Positions 35,211-45,500 of a stretch of DNA of 64,000 nt are shown here, one piece after another. Under the pieces are notes generated by a model, which made no database searches, was not told where the DNA came from, and saw only the letters and a program-made list of their open reading frames with translations. Numbering within the stretch: the first letter of the stretch is position 1; each line of letters begins with the position of its first letter. Source of the DNA: GCA-2690565 sp002457235 (lineage in GTDB: Bacteria; Verrucomicrobiota; Verrucomicrobiia; Opitutales; Coraliomargaritaceae); NCBI GenBank assembly GCA_045565695.1, contig JBJLEZ010000010.1, positions 65,535 through 129,534 of the forward strand. Direction: 5' to 3'. The position numbers were made by a program, and so were the translations under genes.

Positions 35211-36032
35211 CTAAATATTTTTTATGTCCTGTAAAATGTAAGCTACATTATGCCCAAGTATAGCGATGACTCTCGAGGCAGCATCTTTCCAAAAATATAA
35301 GGGCAAAGAAGAAAGACCTGCTAATGCGAAACCGGTGAGTTTAAATTGGCCATTTTCAGTATCGAGGGTTTGCTTTTTAAGTGGTATGATACTTAGTTTG
35401 TTTCGCATTATTGTCAGGTCATCGAGTAAATTAATCGACTCTATCGGAGTGACTTTGTTCGTTTGAATACGTTCGATGAAAGTGTAAAGGGTCGTTGTTT
35501 GGTGATTGCTTTTGTAACTGACCGTAGGCCGATCATTTAAGTCTGTAAGCGTTATAGTCTTGTTCTTTGTTCGGCCTTTTCTTTCCACTATGGGGAGTGA
35601 ATGGAATCGATAAAAGCGATGCGGTAATAATGCATTTGTTTTATAGTGATAATCCCAAGAATTAATCGTACCATAGTCATTATTAGAATAATTGATATTG
35701 GCATTTATGATTTGTTTAGATGATTTTGGGCTTTCTGTCCAAATCGCCCATTCTCTAATATGCTCAACGGATAAAGAAAGATTTTTTGAATTGCTTAGAC
35801 TAAGATCGGATTTCCTCGTTAATTTTAAGCTGCCCTCTGATTTTACCTGGGGAATAGGATAGCGTTCACCATTTTCAGTGAAATATTTGTAATTTCTTTG
35901 TGCGTATATTTGATAATGTGATTCAAATGGGGCATTTGGGTCAAAATCTTGATTTACAAAATCCTTTAAATATTGGGGCCAATTGCACTGTGGGTTTTGT
36001 TTATTTTGGTCGTAGTCGAATGAAAGATGCAT
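35211..36032 (-). CDS. Unknown protein in the sulfatase/AraC operon
   Basis: A 273-aa protein that I do not recognise. There is no signal peptide or membrane segment. It is rich in Asn, Ser and Tyr, with several beta-type stretches (LSLSVEHIREWAIWTES, INANINYSNNDYGTINSWDYHY, NKTITLTDLNDRPTVSYKS), and a C-terminal part containing GFALAGLSSLPLYFW and VIAILGHNVAYIL. It sits between the beta-helix gene (13 bp upstream) and the Tat sulfatase (6 bp downstream), so it is certainly co-transcribed with them. It could be a cytoplasmic enzyme or accessory protein for the same substrate. Function unknown. Confidence 0.75.
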   Translation of the reverse strand: MHLSFDYDQNKQNPQCNWPQYLKDFVNQDFDPNAPFESHYQIYAQRNYKYFTENGERYPIPQVKSEGSLKLTRKSDLSLSNSKNLSLSVEHIREWAIWTESPKSSKQIINANINYSNNDYGTINSWDYHYKTNALLPHRFYRFHSLPIVERKGRTKNKTITLTDLNDRPTVSYKSNHQTTTLYTFIERIQTNKVTPIESINLLDDLTIMRNKLSIIPLKKQTLDTENGQFKLTGFALAGLSSLPLYFWKDAASRVIAILGHNVAYILQDIKNI

Positions 36033-36045
36033 AGCAGTAAAAATT

Positions 36046-37986
36046 TTAATTTAAAGATACTGTAAGTTTTATAAATTTTTTGGAGCTCTCGGTTGTAGGA
36101 ATTGAGATGGTTTTGTATCCAGACCCATTCATAGCACTGACTTGGCCTGAATCGATTGTTGTCCAAGTGTTAAGGTCATCTGATACGTAAGTTTGATAAT
36201 CAACGCCAAGCGCATTCGAATAATATTCGAATGCCAAAGAATTTTCATTTATGCCTAAATTATTATAGGGAAGGGTACCTATTAAATTATTTAATGGATT
36301 TAGATCAAAAGCATAGGCTTCTAGGTTTGAAACACCATCGTTGTTGCTATCAGCTAATAGCTGACTGTCCCCAGCCATTCCTTGGCTAATAAACCAGAGA
36401 GGGATGCTAGACTCAATGGCACCGATATCAGGCTGACCGATAATTGGATTGCCAAAGAAATCTTCGGTTACCGTCAAATCTGATGTTGATAGTATAGTAT
36501 CTCCATCTAATGGCGATATGTTAATGCTTTGATCAACAATACGATTGCTATTTTGCGGAATATAGTCGACGGCAGAGAAGCCGTTTAAGTTAACAAATTG
36601 AGGGTTTCCACTATATCGATTGAAGGTATTGAAATAATTACCCAATGTGTCGAATCGCCAATCTCTCCAAGTTAAATTATTGCTATAATTTAGATTATTA
36701 TTTTGAGCGGAACTGTTATAAAGGTTGGGTCCATTTGAATTATACGTAGGATTTTCTCTTAGGTATAATGCGTTATTCGCAATCAGAGCATTTTCTGCCG
36801 TATCTTCGATTTGAAAATTTGGGGATATACCTAAGTGAGTGTAAATTGTATTATTGTAAATGTAAGTATAGTAGGGGCCTTCTCGCGTGCCATTTTGTCC
36901 AGTATAGCCACCTAGCCAAAATACATTCCCATACTGAAGGGCATTTCCGTAATTAGTTCCAGGGGATGCGACTCCTTTTATCCTAGTCCCATCGTTTATA
37001 CTAATATTGTATCGATATATAGAGCCATTGTTTTTACCCATCAGTTCGACGAAGCCGCCTTCGTTATCAATGCTTAGATTGTATTGAAAAATATTTTTTT
37101 CATTACCTATATCGATATGTGCGCCACAAGAATCCGTATGCCCTCGAGCTCCCATAAAGGTATTTTTTTCCACTAGGACATTTTTAGTATACCATGTCCA
37201 AAGCCCAGAACCACTTCCATCAATTGCATTATTATATCCCGTATTTGAAGTGAGATTTCCTTTAACAAGTGCGTTATCAACTTTGCCGATTTGAATGCCC
37301 GCTTTGTTAACTCGGCTGATAGTATTATTCAATATGGTTAAATTTTCATGATAATATGCATTTGGGGTTGCGGGGGTCCCATCGCTATTCGTTCCGGCCC
37401 ATTTGTTGATCGTTATTCCGGCTCCGATTATATCTTCGATGACACAATTCTCTATGGTAATATCTGAGAAGGTTCGGTTACTCGTGTTACCGACAATGAA
37501 GCTTATTGCAGTTGATGCAGCCACGTCGTGAATGTATAGATCATGTAAATGGTAATCATTATAAACTTCTGGCACATTCGAATTGCTCCATGCTGTTATT
37601 TCAATTCCTCCGCTTGTGATTTCCAGATCGGCTATTTCAATATGCTCACACAATTGAAGGTAAATAGCACTGTTATTCGTTCCTGCGTCTATAATCGGTC
37701 TCGGCAGACTGGTGTCGCCATAAGCGGATATTAATATGGGTTGTTCAATAGTTCCCGAATCACTCGTAAGGTTAATTTGTCCAATAAAAGTTTGTCCACG
37801 CTTGAACAAAATTTGATCACCGGTCGTGTAATTTCTTTGATTCACTTTGTTAATGGTTTTCCAAGGAGTCGATTCACTCAAACCATTATAAACATCATTG
37901 CCTATGTTGCTATCAATGTAATAAGTAGCAGAAAATAAGGATGAAGACAAAAGTGTGGGTATAAGTAGACAGTATTTTTTTAGCAT
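36046..37986 (-). CDS. Secreted right-handed beta-helix protein (pectate-lyase-like fold)
   Basis: A 646-aa protein: signal peptide (to about residue 20), then YYIDSNIGNDVYNGLSESTPWKTI, the common opening of parallel beta-helix carbohydrate-active proteins. About 12 coils follow (about 40-500) with asparagine ladders. A DFFGNPIIGQPDIGAIES motif (about 515-535) marks the end of the helix, then comes a DSNNDGVSNLEAYAFDLNP repeat and a C-terminal beta module ending KKFIKLTV. The fold occurs in iota-carrageenase (GH82), polygalacturonases (GH28), GH110 and several lyases; no catalytic set could be assigned. It is the first gene of the operon with the Tat sulfatase. The gene at 54671 has the same opening but lacks the C-terminal modules. 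Confidence 0.82.
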   Translation of the reverse strand: MLKKYCLLIPTLLSSSLFSATYYIDSNIGNDVYNGLSESTPWKTINKVNQRNYTTGDQILFKRGQTFIGQINLTSDSGTIEQPILISAYGDTSLPRPIIDAGTNNSAIYLQLCEHIEIADLEITSGGIEITAWSNSNVPEVYNDYHLHDLYIHDVAASTAISFIVGNTSNRTFSDITIENCVIEDIIGAGITINKWAGTNSDGTPATPNAYYHENLTILNNTISRVNKAGIQIGKVDNALVKGNLTSNTGYNNAIDGSGSGLWTWYTKNVLVEKNTFMGARGHTDSCGAHIDIGNEKNIFQYNLSIDNEGGFVELMGKNNGSIYRYNISINDGTRIKGVASPGTNYGNALQYGNVFWLGGYTGQNGTREGPYYTYIYNNTIYTHLGISPNFQIEDTAENALIANNALYLRENPTYNSNGPNLYNSSAQNNNLNYSNNLTWRDWRFDTLGNYFNTFNRYSGNPQFVNLNGFSAVDYIPQNSNRIVDQSINISPLDGDTILSTSDLTVTEDFFGNPIIGQPDIGAIESSIPLWFISQGMAGDSQLLADSNNDGVSNLEAYAFDLNPLNNLIGTLPYNNLGINENSLAFEYYSNALGVDYQTYVSDDLNTWTTIDSGQVSAMNGSGYKTISIPTTESSKKFIKLTVSLN

Positions 37987-38072
37987 CTATGTTTAAGTAT
38001 CATTTGACCGTTTATAAAGACAATCGTTATTGTTCTATTTTTGTTTTTAAAATAATCCTTTCTGTGTCCAAA

Positions 38073-38087
38073 ACGTTTTCGAAACGT
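38073..38087. promoter_or_regulatory. Perfect dyad ACGTTT-TCG-AAACGT, candidate operator
   Basis: A 6+6 bp inverted repeat with a CG in the centre, resembling LacI-type operators. It lies in the 298-bp region between the divergent genes starting at 37986 and 38285. Apart from this site the region is AT-rich with no other structure that I can support. No LacI-type regulator is in the window. Confidence 0.4.
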
Positions 38088-38284
38088 GATTTTGTGCTTT
38101 TTCAAAAGAGCAGCCCAATCACGCTAAATCTCATAATTATCTCATGCCTTTTTGAACTTATTTAATTACTTCAATAAATAATGTTTTTCAAGTCATACTT
38201 AGAAGTTATTTATTTGATTTAAGTTCCAACCCTTTAACTATATCTAATCATTTTTAAAATCTTTCTATTCTACTTTTACCCTAC

Positions 38285-41200
38285 ATGAAAAAATTATTTA
38301 TTTTAATACCGCTTATTTTAATATTTGGGTCTTTCTTAACTGCTCAAACAACGGTTGGAGATGCTCTTAGTGTTAATTTTATTAATCCAAATACATCCGA
38401 TACTGCATGGAAAATAAACAAAATGACTATTGGCCCCAATGCCAGTGAGTCCTTTGGTTTAGCCAATTATGACGGAAATTCGACAAGTACTTTCTTGTCC
38501 GCTAGTGCATGGAATAATTTAGATATAAAAAATGGCACTGGAGCACAAGGAGAGGATGCCTCTGTATATCATAATTTACCTGTGCTGAATGATAGCAATG
38601 GGAATTCTCTTACTGTCAGCGGGAGTTTTTCGGGCCGCTTGCAAAACGGAAGCAATTGGGCTTCACCGGTGGATAATACTGACTTTAAAGATACAGTCTA
38701 TTTTTCTACCTATACTGTATGGAATATGGTTAATATGGTACCCATGGTTCATCTTCGTGATTTAAATAGTTACGCTGGGACATACGACTTAATTGTCTAC
38801 ACCCATTCAACAAGTACTTCGCCTCAAAGTGTTGCTGGCATTATCTCAGTAGAATTGGATGAAGTCAGAGATAACATAGATCACAATGTTGATGGTACAA
38901 TTGGAGATGTTGATACGAATGAGGACGGAGAAATTCAGATATCAGAATACGGTGTAGTTTCTATAGAAAGTGCTAGCCTAGACTATTCCTCTGGTCCAGT
39001 ACAACCCGTTGTTTTTACAGGTCTTTCAGCAAACAATATCAATATATCTGCTTACAATGTTGGTAACAATTCAGATTCAATGTTTATGGTTGGTGGCTTT
39101 CAAATCATCCCAACCTCTGCACCTACTGCTTCTGTTGATCCCGTTTTAACGATCACTTCCAGTGAAGGCGGTTCTACGGATTTAGAGGGTTCAAATAGCT
39201 ATACTTCCGGATCAAGTGTAACAGTCAATGCAACTCCTGATACGGGATACGAATTTGTGGGTTGGACTGGTTCTGTATCGAGCTCTGAAAACCCTCTCAC
39301 CATTACTATTGATTCTACCACGAATTTAGAAGCAAACTTTGAAGCACTTTTAACAGTCGATGAGAGTGCTTTGATCGCTGTAGGATGGAATACTATAGAT
39401 AATGCGGATGGTTACACATCAAGTGATGTAAATCCTGCAGATGATAGCACTCCTGATTCTCAAATCGCTAATTTTGCTGGGATTTTGGGTACCGCCGTAA
39501 CCACCGTTTCAAACAATGGAGGCGGGAAAGTGGTTTTCCCTTCTGCAGATAATAATGGTGATACCTCTTACGGATCAAAAAGTTTCCTTGAATCTGTTTC
39601 ATCAACTAGTGGTGTTCGTTTAGATACTTACAGTGCCGCGAACAGCCAATTAGATATCAAGATGACCAACAATTCAGGTTTAGATGTAACCGTTGCGGGA
39701 ATCCATTTTGATGCTAAGCTTAATTTTGGTGTTGAAGGTGCTGAAATGAGTATCGCTCACTTAAGTAGTGCAAGTGATCTGCTTGATACAAATCCAGATG
39801 GCAGTACTTTAAATTCAAGAAATTTTTCAAATAAAATTATCCCAGGAGGATCAACTGGCTGGTCTAATTATGACATCAGTCCGGGCTTGATGACAGATCT
39901 TGTGCTTGCCGATGGAGAGTCCGCCGCTTTTAGGATTTCGTTGAATCAAGTCAACAGTGTTAATTCTGGTGTTTATTTTGATAATCTAGGGATCTCCATT
40001 TTACCAATTGATGGACAGTCATTATTGACTGTTCAAAGCTCAGTCGGTGGTACGGTTGATAATCTCGGTTCTGCTTTCAAAACCACAGGTGAAAGCGTCG
40101 CTATTACAGCGACTCCTGATGCGGGTTACGAATTCACTGGATGGACTGGAAGTGAAAGCTCGGACAATCCTTTAACAGTGACATTGGATTCAGCCTTATC
40201 CTTAGTAGCAAACTTTGAAGCACTATTAACAGTAGATGAGAGTGCTGTGATTGCCGTTGGATGGAGCACCATAGACAATGCACTTTCATCCGAAAACGAA
40301 GAGACTGCAGGTGGTGGTAGTAATACCGCAAATAGTGTAAATCCAGCTAATGATAGCACCCCGGATTCCCAAATAGCTAATTTTATAGGTGCTTTGGGAA
40401 CTTCGGTATCAGCAGATTCATCCAATGGTGGCGGTCGTGTTGTTTACACTGCGGCTGACAATCTTAGTGATACTTCTTTTGGGTCTAAAAGTTTCCTAGA
40501 AGCGGTTTCTTCCGCGAGTGGTCTTAAACTTGACACTTTTAACGCACCAAACAGTCAATTAGATATTAAGTTAACTAACAATTCTGGTTCTGATGTAACT
40601 GTTGCAGGAATCCATTTTGATGCTAAACTCAGTTTTGGTACAGAAGGTAGTCAAATTAATGTTTCTCATTTCAGTAGTGCAAGTGATCTGCTTGATACAA
40701 ATCCAAGCGGATCTGTTTTCAATTCAAGATCTCTTTCAAGTACAAATATTGCTGGCGATTCTACAGCATGGGTCAATTACGATATTAGTGCAGGTTCTAT
40801 AACAGATCTTGTTTTAGAAGACGGCGAATCAGCTGCTTTTAGAATATCTGTGGACAAGATAAATGAGGTTAATTCTGGGGTACTTTTAGACAATATAGGT
40901 ATCTCTATTTTACCTTTACAAGGGCAATCACTTCTAAGAGTCAGTTCTTCTTCCGGAGGTACTGTTGATAATCTAGGGTCTTCTTTCAAAACAACAGGTG
41001 AAAGTGTCACTCTCACTGCAACTGCGGATGCAGGATATGAATTCATAAGTTGGACTGGTAGCACCAGCCTAGATAATCCTTTGACCGTTACGGTTGATGA
41101 AGCATCGACAATTATTGCAAATTTCCAACCTCTTTTCGACGATAACGCAGTAGTCATTGTCGGTTGGAATTCCTTCCCTATTAACAGTAGTTCAAACGTT

Positions 41201-42265
41201 TCTAGCGAGGCTCCTGATACGGTTGCTAATGGTTTTAGCGGCAATCTTGGAACATCTGTTTATGGAGATGTTGCAACTGAAGGCGGGGGTTCTAATACAG
41301 CTGCCAATGCAAATTCATTCGATTACACGTATGGAAGGGTATATAACATTTCTGACTCAGATTTAGGCACAGATTCTGGGATTCAACTTTCCACTTTTGG
41401 CGGAAATAGTAAGAGGTATGTCGACTTATCTGTAACTAACAATTCTTCTGGCGATTTATTGCTTTCGGGAATTCACTTCGATATTGGTCATCTATTCTTC
41501 CAAGCTGATCAAAATTCAGATGTGGAAGGCGCTGTATTAAGTGATGAAGGTGCTACGATTAAGGTCATTCACTTACAAATGGCTGAAGGCACTTCTCCCA
41601 GTAACTTGCAAGACTCATTTAATCAAAGGACTATTGCTTCGTTCAATTTGCCTGATGGAAGTCTGACCATGTTCTCAAAATCAATGGGTTTTGGTGGCTT
41701 AGCAGATACCACGCTTGCAGCGGGAGAAACAGCAGCCTTTAGAATTGAACTCGAGAATGCTGCTGGAGGCTCCAACAATCCTTATAACGTAGGAGCTACT
41801 ATTGACAACATTGCAATTACCGGTACTCCTGCAGGGGATATCTATACATTGAATGTAACCGATGGTTCTGTTGCTGGAGGGAATGTTGATCTAAATGGCT
41901 CTAGCATGTATGTCAGCGGACAAGTTGTTAATTTGACGGCTACACCATCAGAGGGTTATACTTTTACTGGTTGGACGGGTGATTATGAATCAACGGATGC
42001 AACTATCACGGTTACAATGAGTAGTGATCTAAATGTGTCGCCGCAGTTTGCCTTAGCTACTCTTCCAGCACTAGCAATAGCATCGGATGCAGGTTCTATA
42101 ACCATCTCTTGGGAAGGGAGTGCCTCATTAGGCTTGATTAGTTCAGAAACCTTAAGTGGTTCATTTGAAGCCGTTTCTGGTAGCGTTGAAACGAACGGAA
42201 ACAGCCATTCCTATACCGAATCCATACAAGGAACACAGAAGTTCTTCCGCTTAGGTACTGAGTAA
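38285..42265 (+). CDS. Giant secreted modular protein: A module, InlB-type repeats, B modules
   Basis: A 1,326-aa exported protein (signal peptide to about residue 20). The order is module A (22-280); four InlB-B-type repeats at 287-354, 579-648, 882-949 and 1188-1257, each with a GYxFxxWTG core; three B modules (362-575, 655-880, 955-1182); and a C-terminal beta tail ending KFFRLG. B modules open with VGWNxxD, contain TNNSG and GIHFDAK blocks and end GESAAFRI...DNxGISI. Module A occurs alone at 30858-31475, and one B module with a PEP-CTERM anchor makes up 58407-59138. No catalytic motif is seen. InlB repeats are common in surface proteins, so a cell-surface glycan-binding or adhesion role is plausible, not shown. 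It is divergent from the beta-helix operon and convergent with the TonB receptor. Confidence 0.85.
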   Translation: MKKLFILIPLILIFGSFLTAQTTVGDALSVNFINPNTSDTAWKINKMTIGPNASESFGLANYDGNSTSTFLSASAWNNLDIKNGTGAQGEDASVYHNLPVLNDSNGNSLTVSGSFSGRLQNGSNWASPVDNTDFKDTVYFSTYTVWNMVNMVPMVHLRDLNSYAGTYDLIVYTHSTSTSPQSVAGIISVELDEVRDNIDHNVDGTIGDVDTNEDGEIQISEYGVVSIESASLDYSSGPVQPVVFTGLSANNINISAYNVGNNSDSMFMVGGFQIIPTSAPTASVDPVLTITSSEGGSTDLEGSNSYTSGSSVTVNATPDTGYEFVGWTGSVSSSENPLTITIDSTTNLEANFEALLTVDESALIAVGWNTIDNADGYTSSDVNPADDSTPDSQIANFAGILGTAVTTVSNNGGGKVVFPSADNNGDTSYGSKSFLESVSSTSGVRLDTYSAANSQLDIKMTNNSGLDVTVAGIHFDAKLNFGVEGAEMSIAHLSSASDLLDTNPDGSTLNSRNFSNKIIPGGSTGWSNYDISPGLMTDLVLADGESAAFRISLNQVNSVNSGVYFDNLGISILPIDGQSLLTVQSSVGGTVDNLGSAFKTTGESVAITATPDAGYEFTGWTGSESSDNPLTVTLDSALSLVANFEALLTVDESAVIAVGWSTIDNALSSENEETAGGGSNTANSVNPANDSTPDSQIANFIGALGTSVSADSSNGGGRVVYTAADNLSDTSFGSKSFLEAVSSASGLKLDTFNAPNSQLDIKLTNNSGSDVTVAGIHFDAKLSFGTEGSQINVSHFSSASDLLDTNPSGSVFNSRSLSSTNIAGDSTAWVNYDISAGSITDLVLEDGESAAFRISVDKINEVNSGVLLDNIGISILPLQGQSLLRVSSSSGGTVDNLGSSFKTTGESVTLTATADAGYEFISWTGSTSLDNPLTVTVDEASTIIANFQPLFDDNAVVIVGWNSFPINSSSNVSSEAPDTVANGFSGNLGTSVYGDVATEGGGSNTAANANSFDYTYGRVYNISDSDLGTDSGIQLSTFGGNSKRYVDLSVTNNSSGDLLLSGIHFDIGHLFFQADQNSDVEGAVLSDEGATIKVIHLQMAEGTSPSNLQDSFNQRTIASFNLPDGSLTMFSKSMGFGGLADTTLAAGETAAFRIELENAAGGSNNPYNVGATIDNIAITGTPAGDIYTLNVTDGSVAGGNVDLNGSSMYVSGQVVNLTATPSEGYTFTGWTGDYESTDATITVTMSSDLNVSPQFALATLPALAIASDAGSITISWEGSASLGLISSETLSGSFEAVSGSVETNGNSHSYTESIQGTQKFFRLGTE
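39143..42055 (+). repeat. About 900-bp tandem coding repeats (InlB + B units)
   Basis: Three units of about 0.9 kb (39143-40009, 40019-40924, 40928-41830) and a fourth partial copy (41846-42055, InlB repeat only). Units 1 and 2 are closest: a 29-bp stretch encoding the SASDLLDTNP peptide is identical near 39770 and 40680. Unit 3 is more diverged. This indicates stepwise internal duplication. Confidence 0.8.
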
Positions 42266-42290
42266 ATATAAGATAAATCTTAATCTTTCC

Positions 42291-42321
42291 AAAAGTGCTC
42301 AGTAATATGAGCACTTTTTTT
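42291..42321 (+). terminator. Rho-independent terminator after the giant modular gene
   Basis: AAAAGTGCTCA at 42291-42301 pairs with TGAGCACTTTT at 42308-42318 around a 6-nt loop and runs into a T stretch. It lies 25 bp after the stop codon. It is the clearest intrinsic terminator in the window. Confidence 0.85.
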
Positions 42322-42547
42322 GTACTTAATTAAAATATACGTGCCTAAAGCTTAAAACAATCATGCTCATTATCATTAAGATTGAGCAAGTCATATTTTG
42401 AAATAGTAAGACAGATTTAAAACTTGCTACTAATTTATTAACGTTCAGCTATGAAGCAATTATTGTTACGTTTAGTATAATTGAGAATATGTAAGTAGGC
42501 AAAAGATTTGTTAATTTCCCCAGTAACTTAAATTAATTCTGACTTCA

Positions 42548-45500
42548 TTAATAATCTATCGTAAAGCGTACGGAATAGGATCTGGAGTCGGTATAATAAG
42601 CATTCATTCCCCTAGCTAAAAGGTCTATGTGGTTGAGAACATTATCAATATGAAAATGAACATTAGCGATCGGTGCATTTCTGCCTTTGCTTATTTTGCC
42701 ACGCCAACCAAAAAATAATGAGGTGTTAAAATGATCGGATAGCCAAAGCTCATGACTTTTAGGCTGTCGTGTCTTCGCACCGGCTGTGTACACATATTCT
42801 TCATTATTCAATAATCCATCATTGTTACTATCAAATTCTGCTTTCGGAGCAGGCCCAAGATCTTTTATTCGACTCGTAGCTTGTGTCATAGCATCAAATA
42901 GTGAAGTTCCATTGTCCATTAAGCTTTGTTGTAAAGTACTTCTTGCTTCTGTAAGGCTAGTTGAATAATAAATTTGTTCGCTTTCTAAATCGATAAAATT
43001 GAACAAGGTATTTCCAGAAACAGGGTCTTGCTCAGCTAAGGCATCAAGATCATATTCAGTTATTGATGTGACATCTGCGAGTCCGTCACCTAGGTATCCT
43101 GTGTCATCGTCTTTGACTTTATTTTGCCATAGTTCGTCACCTTGGTGACCAATATCTTCATAGTAATTACCAGCATAGGACTCTGAGTAATACCTGAGCC
43201 CTGAACCTACATACCAGCCTTTGAGTTTTCCTTTTTGGAAATTCTTCCTGAAATTAATAACGCCTTTATGGTGGGATGTACCTGGATTCGTGTGCCCGTC
43301 TTTAATTCCTATATTTGTGCCTTCACTGACAACTGGAGAATTATCGACTTCTGTGTCCAGATAAGCATACCCAAGAAATAGGGTGGTCGAAGGTATTGGG
43401 TTATAGTACAAATCCAACTCGACACCTTTACTGATGACAACTGTGTCAGCTATATGTTTGCCGAAGCGTGTAAAACGTGATCTAAGCTGCGGATCATTTG
43501 GATCAGTGAAATCAATATATGATTCAAAAAGCTCTGGAGCATTTATTTTAGCCCATGCACGTAAAACAGGATTTTCAAATTGGGTGGAATCATTTTTCTT
43601 TTCGACGTAGAAGCCCATGATTTGTCCATTTACAGAACCTTCAAATAAATCAAATTTTAATCCGAGCTCTGAGCCTTTGCCTGTTTGTGGAGGGATCTCT
43701 TTACCATCCGCTTGTAAGTCATTACTGGTAGGAGTTTGAATAGATGCGGAGTGATTCGCAAAAATGCCGACATTTGAATTTGCCCAATAAATAGCTCCTA
43801 ACGATGGGCTTACTTTATGATAAGTTTTTTGTTTAGTACTGTTAGCATCGAGATTTTCAGAATTCAGAAGGTTGATGTGTGTGGATTGAACATCCATGGC
43901 ATCATATCGAGCGCCAATTAATGTACTGAGCTTGTTATTCATGTATTTTCCTTGGAGTGCGAACCAAAGAGCATTTAATTCGGTTTCCCCAAATCGTTGG
44001 CTTCTAGGATAGAAAGAACCAATGGCATTTGGTCTATAGCCTTCCGGAAAAACAGGGTAGTTAGGATCATAATTATTTTCATCAATAAATACGATGGCTC
44101 CGTTTATCTCTTGATAAGGGTTAACTCCATTGACAGATGAAACTGAATCAAATGGGTTACTTCCTGTGTATGGAATGTTAAAGCTGTCCGTAGTTCTGTT
44201 AGCCCAATTCGTATCACTAGTATTAAACAGTTGATTGGATCGATTGTTTTTTCGGATTTTATCGTAGTCGTATCCAAGAAGTAGTCTTTGTTTTGTTTTA
44301 AAGAGTTCTATATCCGTGAAAAGGGTCGTCCTGATTGCCGTGCTTTCATTGTCATCAATTGAGTTAACCCAGTAAGATTGTACGAAAAGCTTATCTTTAT
44401 CCTCGCCATTAATGCCACCTACTTCAGCTGCTTGGTCAGAGGCAATGTGTCTCCACGTTGCTGTTGATGCACGTAAATTATTGCCACCTTCGGGTCGAAG
44501 CTGATCTCTTTCGGCTTTTTCATGCATGATAGATATTTTGCCTTCAAGATTATCAGAAAAGCGATGAGTGATATCACCAATAATAAAATCTCCTTGTTCT
44601 TTTGATAATGTAGCTCCTGCAGCGTTACCAGAATTCTCAGGTCCAATTTCACTATAAAAGTCCTGAAAATCTTCTTCGGAATCAATGTTTATATAAGGAT
44701 AGAGTCTCCAATTAGAAGTTCCATCTGTCGGTGAGTAATACCCACCAGTTGTTCCGTTATCATTAATTATAGTGTGGTCATTATAATTAATGATATAGTT
44801 CAATAAATCATCACTTATATAGTCTAACACATCTGATGTAGCCGGGAAATCTTCGGGGATACCAGTGACTCCATATTGTCCTGTATTATCTTTATAGGTA
44901 CCAGATGCAAAATGACGATTACTGTTTATTCTTTCCAAATGTAATCGATATTGAGTTTGACTACTGGGTCTATAAGAGAGTTCTAAAGTGGCTCCCTTGT
45001 ATTCGTTGTAACGGTGAAGCTGTAAATAATCTCTTTTCGTAGAGGTTGCCATAAATCGGGTGGCAAACTGATTATTATGTACCGTGTTAATATCATAAGA
45101 ATATTCTTCTCTTCCTTTATTGCCAAACAGTACACCGAACCGTTCAGAATTTTTATTAAATCTTGGTTTTTTCGCGTTTAAATTAACTTTTCCTCCTGGG
45201 GCTGATTGGCCAAAAATTAAACTGTTAGATCCTCGGATAACATCCGTGCGCTCTACATTGTAAAAATTTAAAGGAGTCTGACGTGGCATAAATTCAAAAA
45301 GCTGAAATGTGGTTTGGAAACCCCTAAAGCGAAGTGCATTGTCACTAGTGGGGTCTTCTTCTTTAACCGCAGAAGCAATGGCTTGGTCAATGTCGCCGAT
45401 ACTACCAATGTTTAAATCTTCAATAAGTTCTTTATTGATAACAGTAATGGTAGCAGGAGTTTCTTTAATAAGGGCATTCGTACGTGTAGCAGAAAGCGTA

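Noticed and set aside
36046..37986. Identification of the beta-helix protein as iota-carrageenase (GH82)
   Set aside because: Only the fold is supported; no GH82-specific residues were recognised.
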